Shown here in pieces: positions 62,990-64,000 of a stretch of DNA of 64,000 bases. The position numbers were made by a program, and so were the translations under genes. Where the stretch lies: NCBI GenBank assembly GCA_913063225.1, contig CAJXYP010000007.1, positions 1 through 64,000 on the forward strand. The letters run 5' to 3'. The DNA is from an uncultured Cellvibrionales bacterium (lineage in GTDB: Bacteria > Pseudomonadota > Gammaproteobacteria > Pseudomonadales > GM7GCV1). The notes under the pieces were generated by a model, which was not told where the DNA came from, searched no databases, and saw only the letters and a list, made by a program, of their open reading frames with translations. Within the stretch, counting starts at the first letter, position 1. Every line of letters starts with the position of its first letter.

Positions 62990-64000
62990 ATGAAAACTTG
63001 TAAATACATAGCGGCCTTTGCTGCGACGTTGCTGATATCAGCCTGCTCACAAGAGCAGCAAGAAACAGCAGCCATTGAAGAAGTAACAGCTACGGATACG
63101 CGTCCGAATATTCTTTTTATTGTCGCTGATGATCTTGGCTTCACCGATATAGGCGCTTTTGGTAGCGAGATAGCTACGCCAAATCTAGACCGACTTGCGT
63201 ATCAGGGGCTGCGATTGAATAACCTGCACGCTGCCTCTGCTTGTCAGCAGACTCGCACAATGTTGATGGCCAGTGCCCCGGTTTCTGGAACTATCATTAG
63301 ACGTCCCGCCTTTGAGGGCGGCCAGCGCGATAACTTGCTCAGCCAGGAATGGGCCATTATTCCCGAATTAATGCAAGAAGCTGGCTACGCAACCTATATG
63401 ACAGGCAAATGGGATCTAGGCTGGGATGATGGTTATACGCCAGCAACTCGAGGTTTTGACCGTTCCTTTGTTCAACTTAATGGAGCAGCTAGCTTTTTTC
63501 GGGAAACATTCCTTATGCCAGCGTCCATAGGCTTAGGATATGAAGACGGCGGAGAGCGGCTAGAGTTTGACGCGTTACCAGAGGACTTCTACGCCACTGA
63601 ACACTACACCAATAAGATGCTGGAGTATTTGCAGGAGCATGAAGAGGGCTCTCCTTGGTTCGCCTATATGCCCTATACCGCACCGCACTGGCCACTGCAG
63701 CTTCCGGAAGAATGGTTGCACCGCAATGACGGCCGCTACGACATGGGTTACGACGAACTGCGGGAACAGAGATTTGAACGCGCCGAGCGAATGGGCGTTT
63801 TGCCCAACAATTCAAGCTTGCAGGAATTTAGTCCCATTACCGAACCTTGGAACGATTTAAGCGAAGAAGAAAAGCTGCGCTATTCACTCGCCCAAGGCAT
63901 ATTTTCCGGCATGATCGAATATTTGGATATGAGCATTGGCCGAGTTATCAGTTACCTTGAAGAAAGTGGGCAACTCGAAAATACCGTTATCGTATTCACC
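62990..64000 (+). CDS. sulfatase-family lipoprotein with C-Q-Q-T-R motif (partial, C-terminus off the window)
   Basis: A 337-codon open frame from ATG 62990 (GGGGAAAA before it) to the window end. Lipoprotein signal MKTCKYIAAFAATLLISAC, acylated at Cys19. The sulfatase fold is plain: ILFIVADDLGFTDIGAFGSE, GKWDLGWDDGYTP, HWPLQLPEEW and, at the edge, ENTVIVFT. The formylglycine region reads HAASACQQTRTMLMASAP: Cys is present but the conserved Pro at +2 is Gln (C-Q-Q-T-R instead of C-x-P-x-R). Whether it is still matured is uncertain, so it may be an active sulfatase or a related phosphatase-fold enzyme. Confidence 0.9.
   Translation, partial: MKTCKYIAAFAATLLISACSQEQQETAAIEEVTATDTRPNILFIVADDLGFTDIGAFGSEIATPNLDRLAYQGLRLNNLHAASACQQTRTMLMASAPVSGTIIRRPAFEGGQRDNLLSQEWAIIPELMQEAGYATYMTGKWDLGWDDGYTPATRGFDRSFVQLNGAASFFRETFLMPASIGLGYEDGGERLEFDALPEDFYATEHYTNKMLEYLQEHEEGSPWFAYMPYTAPHWPLQLPEEWLHRNDGRYDMGYDELREQRFERAERMGVLPNNSSLQEFSPITEPWNDLSEEEKLRYSLAQGIFSGMIEYLDMSIGRVISYLEESGQLENTVIVFT

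Overview
The window reads as a stretch of chromosome from a Gram-negative gammaproteobacterium, probably marine or aquatic. The evidence is a tmRNA whose tag peptide is ANDDNYALAA (the Pseudomonas-type tag), SmpB next to it, a Fur-type operator, four TonB-dependent receptors, many lipoprotein and Tat signal peptides, a fused LplT-Aas protein, and lipoprotein-type sulfatases. No CRISPR array, phage or plasmid replication gene was seen.

Layout. (1) 1-5672: methylcitrate-cycle genes prpC and prpB, downstream of a homodimeric-type 2-oxoacid dehydrogenase E1 and a stand-alone lipoyl-domain protein, with a divergent Lrp-type regulator. (2) 5703-13081: amino-acid catabolism. L-serine ammonia-lyase, a shikimate-kinase-like P-loop protein, a lipoprotein hydrolase and a SnoaL-like protein run on the minus strand. 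A second SnoaL-like protein, kbl and tdh (threonine to glycine plus acetyl-CoA) run on the plus strand. Regions 1 and 2 together suggest that threonine, serine or methionine carbon enters as 2-oxobutyrate or pyruvate and leaves as propionyl-CoA for the methylcitrate cycle. (3) 13142-18127: a cupin, a LysR regulator and two tandem paralogous sulfatase lipoproteins. (4) 18300-28192: a region of decay and mobile DNA. It holds a frameshifted LysE exporter, a NADAR/YbiA-like gene, a STAS remnant, a PAS-GAF-GGDEF gene with an internal stop, a RAYT element with perfect terminal inverted repeats, a LemA/M48 protease pair, a truncated TpsB gene joined to a second RAYT scrap, and a Tat-type alpha-hydroxyacid oxidase. 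(5) 28367-38075: a RidA-fold lipoprotein, LplT-PlsC-Aas fusion, M1 peptidase with a DUF6702-type partner, an AraC-alkyltransferase, a small Fur-box gene and MetY. (6) 38270-47446: an OprB remnant, a PepSY protein with a siderophore-type TonB receptor, and a membrane-anchored winged-helix regulator beside a DUF6152 protein and another TonB receptor. (7) 47597-49813: smpB, a tandem Usp protein and ssrA. (8) 49814-55770: a possible island bounded and punctuated by sequences resembling the tmRNA 3' end, carrying a TPR protein, a PQQ sugar dehydrogenase and a TonB receptor. (9) 55942-64000: a TonB receptor whose signal-peptide start is broken by one base, an OsmC protein, a TAXI remnant, two Tat-type aldo/keto reductases, a Tat-type amidohydrolase and a partial sulfatase with an atypical active-site motif.

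No wholly unknown multigene system stands out. The most unusual points are the E1 plus free lipoyl domain joined to the methylcitrate genes, a threonine dehydrogenase that lacks the structural-zinc cysteines, a sulfatase with C-x-Q-x-R in place of C-x-P-x-R, the repeated tmRNA-3'-like sites, and several single-base lesions in otherwise well-kept genes. All family names come from reading motifs; no database search was run.
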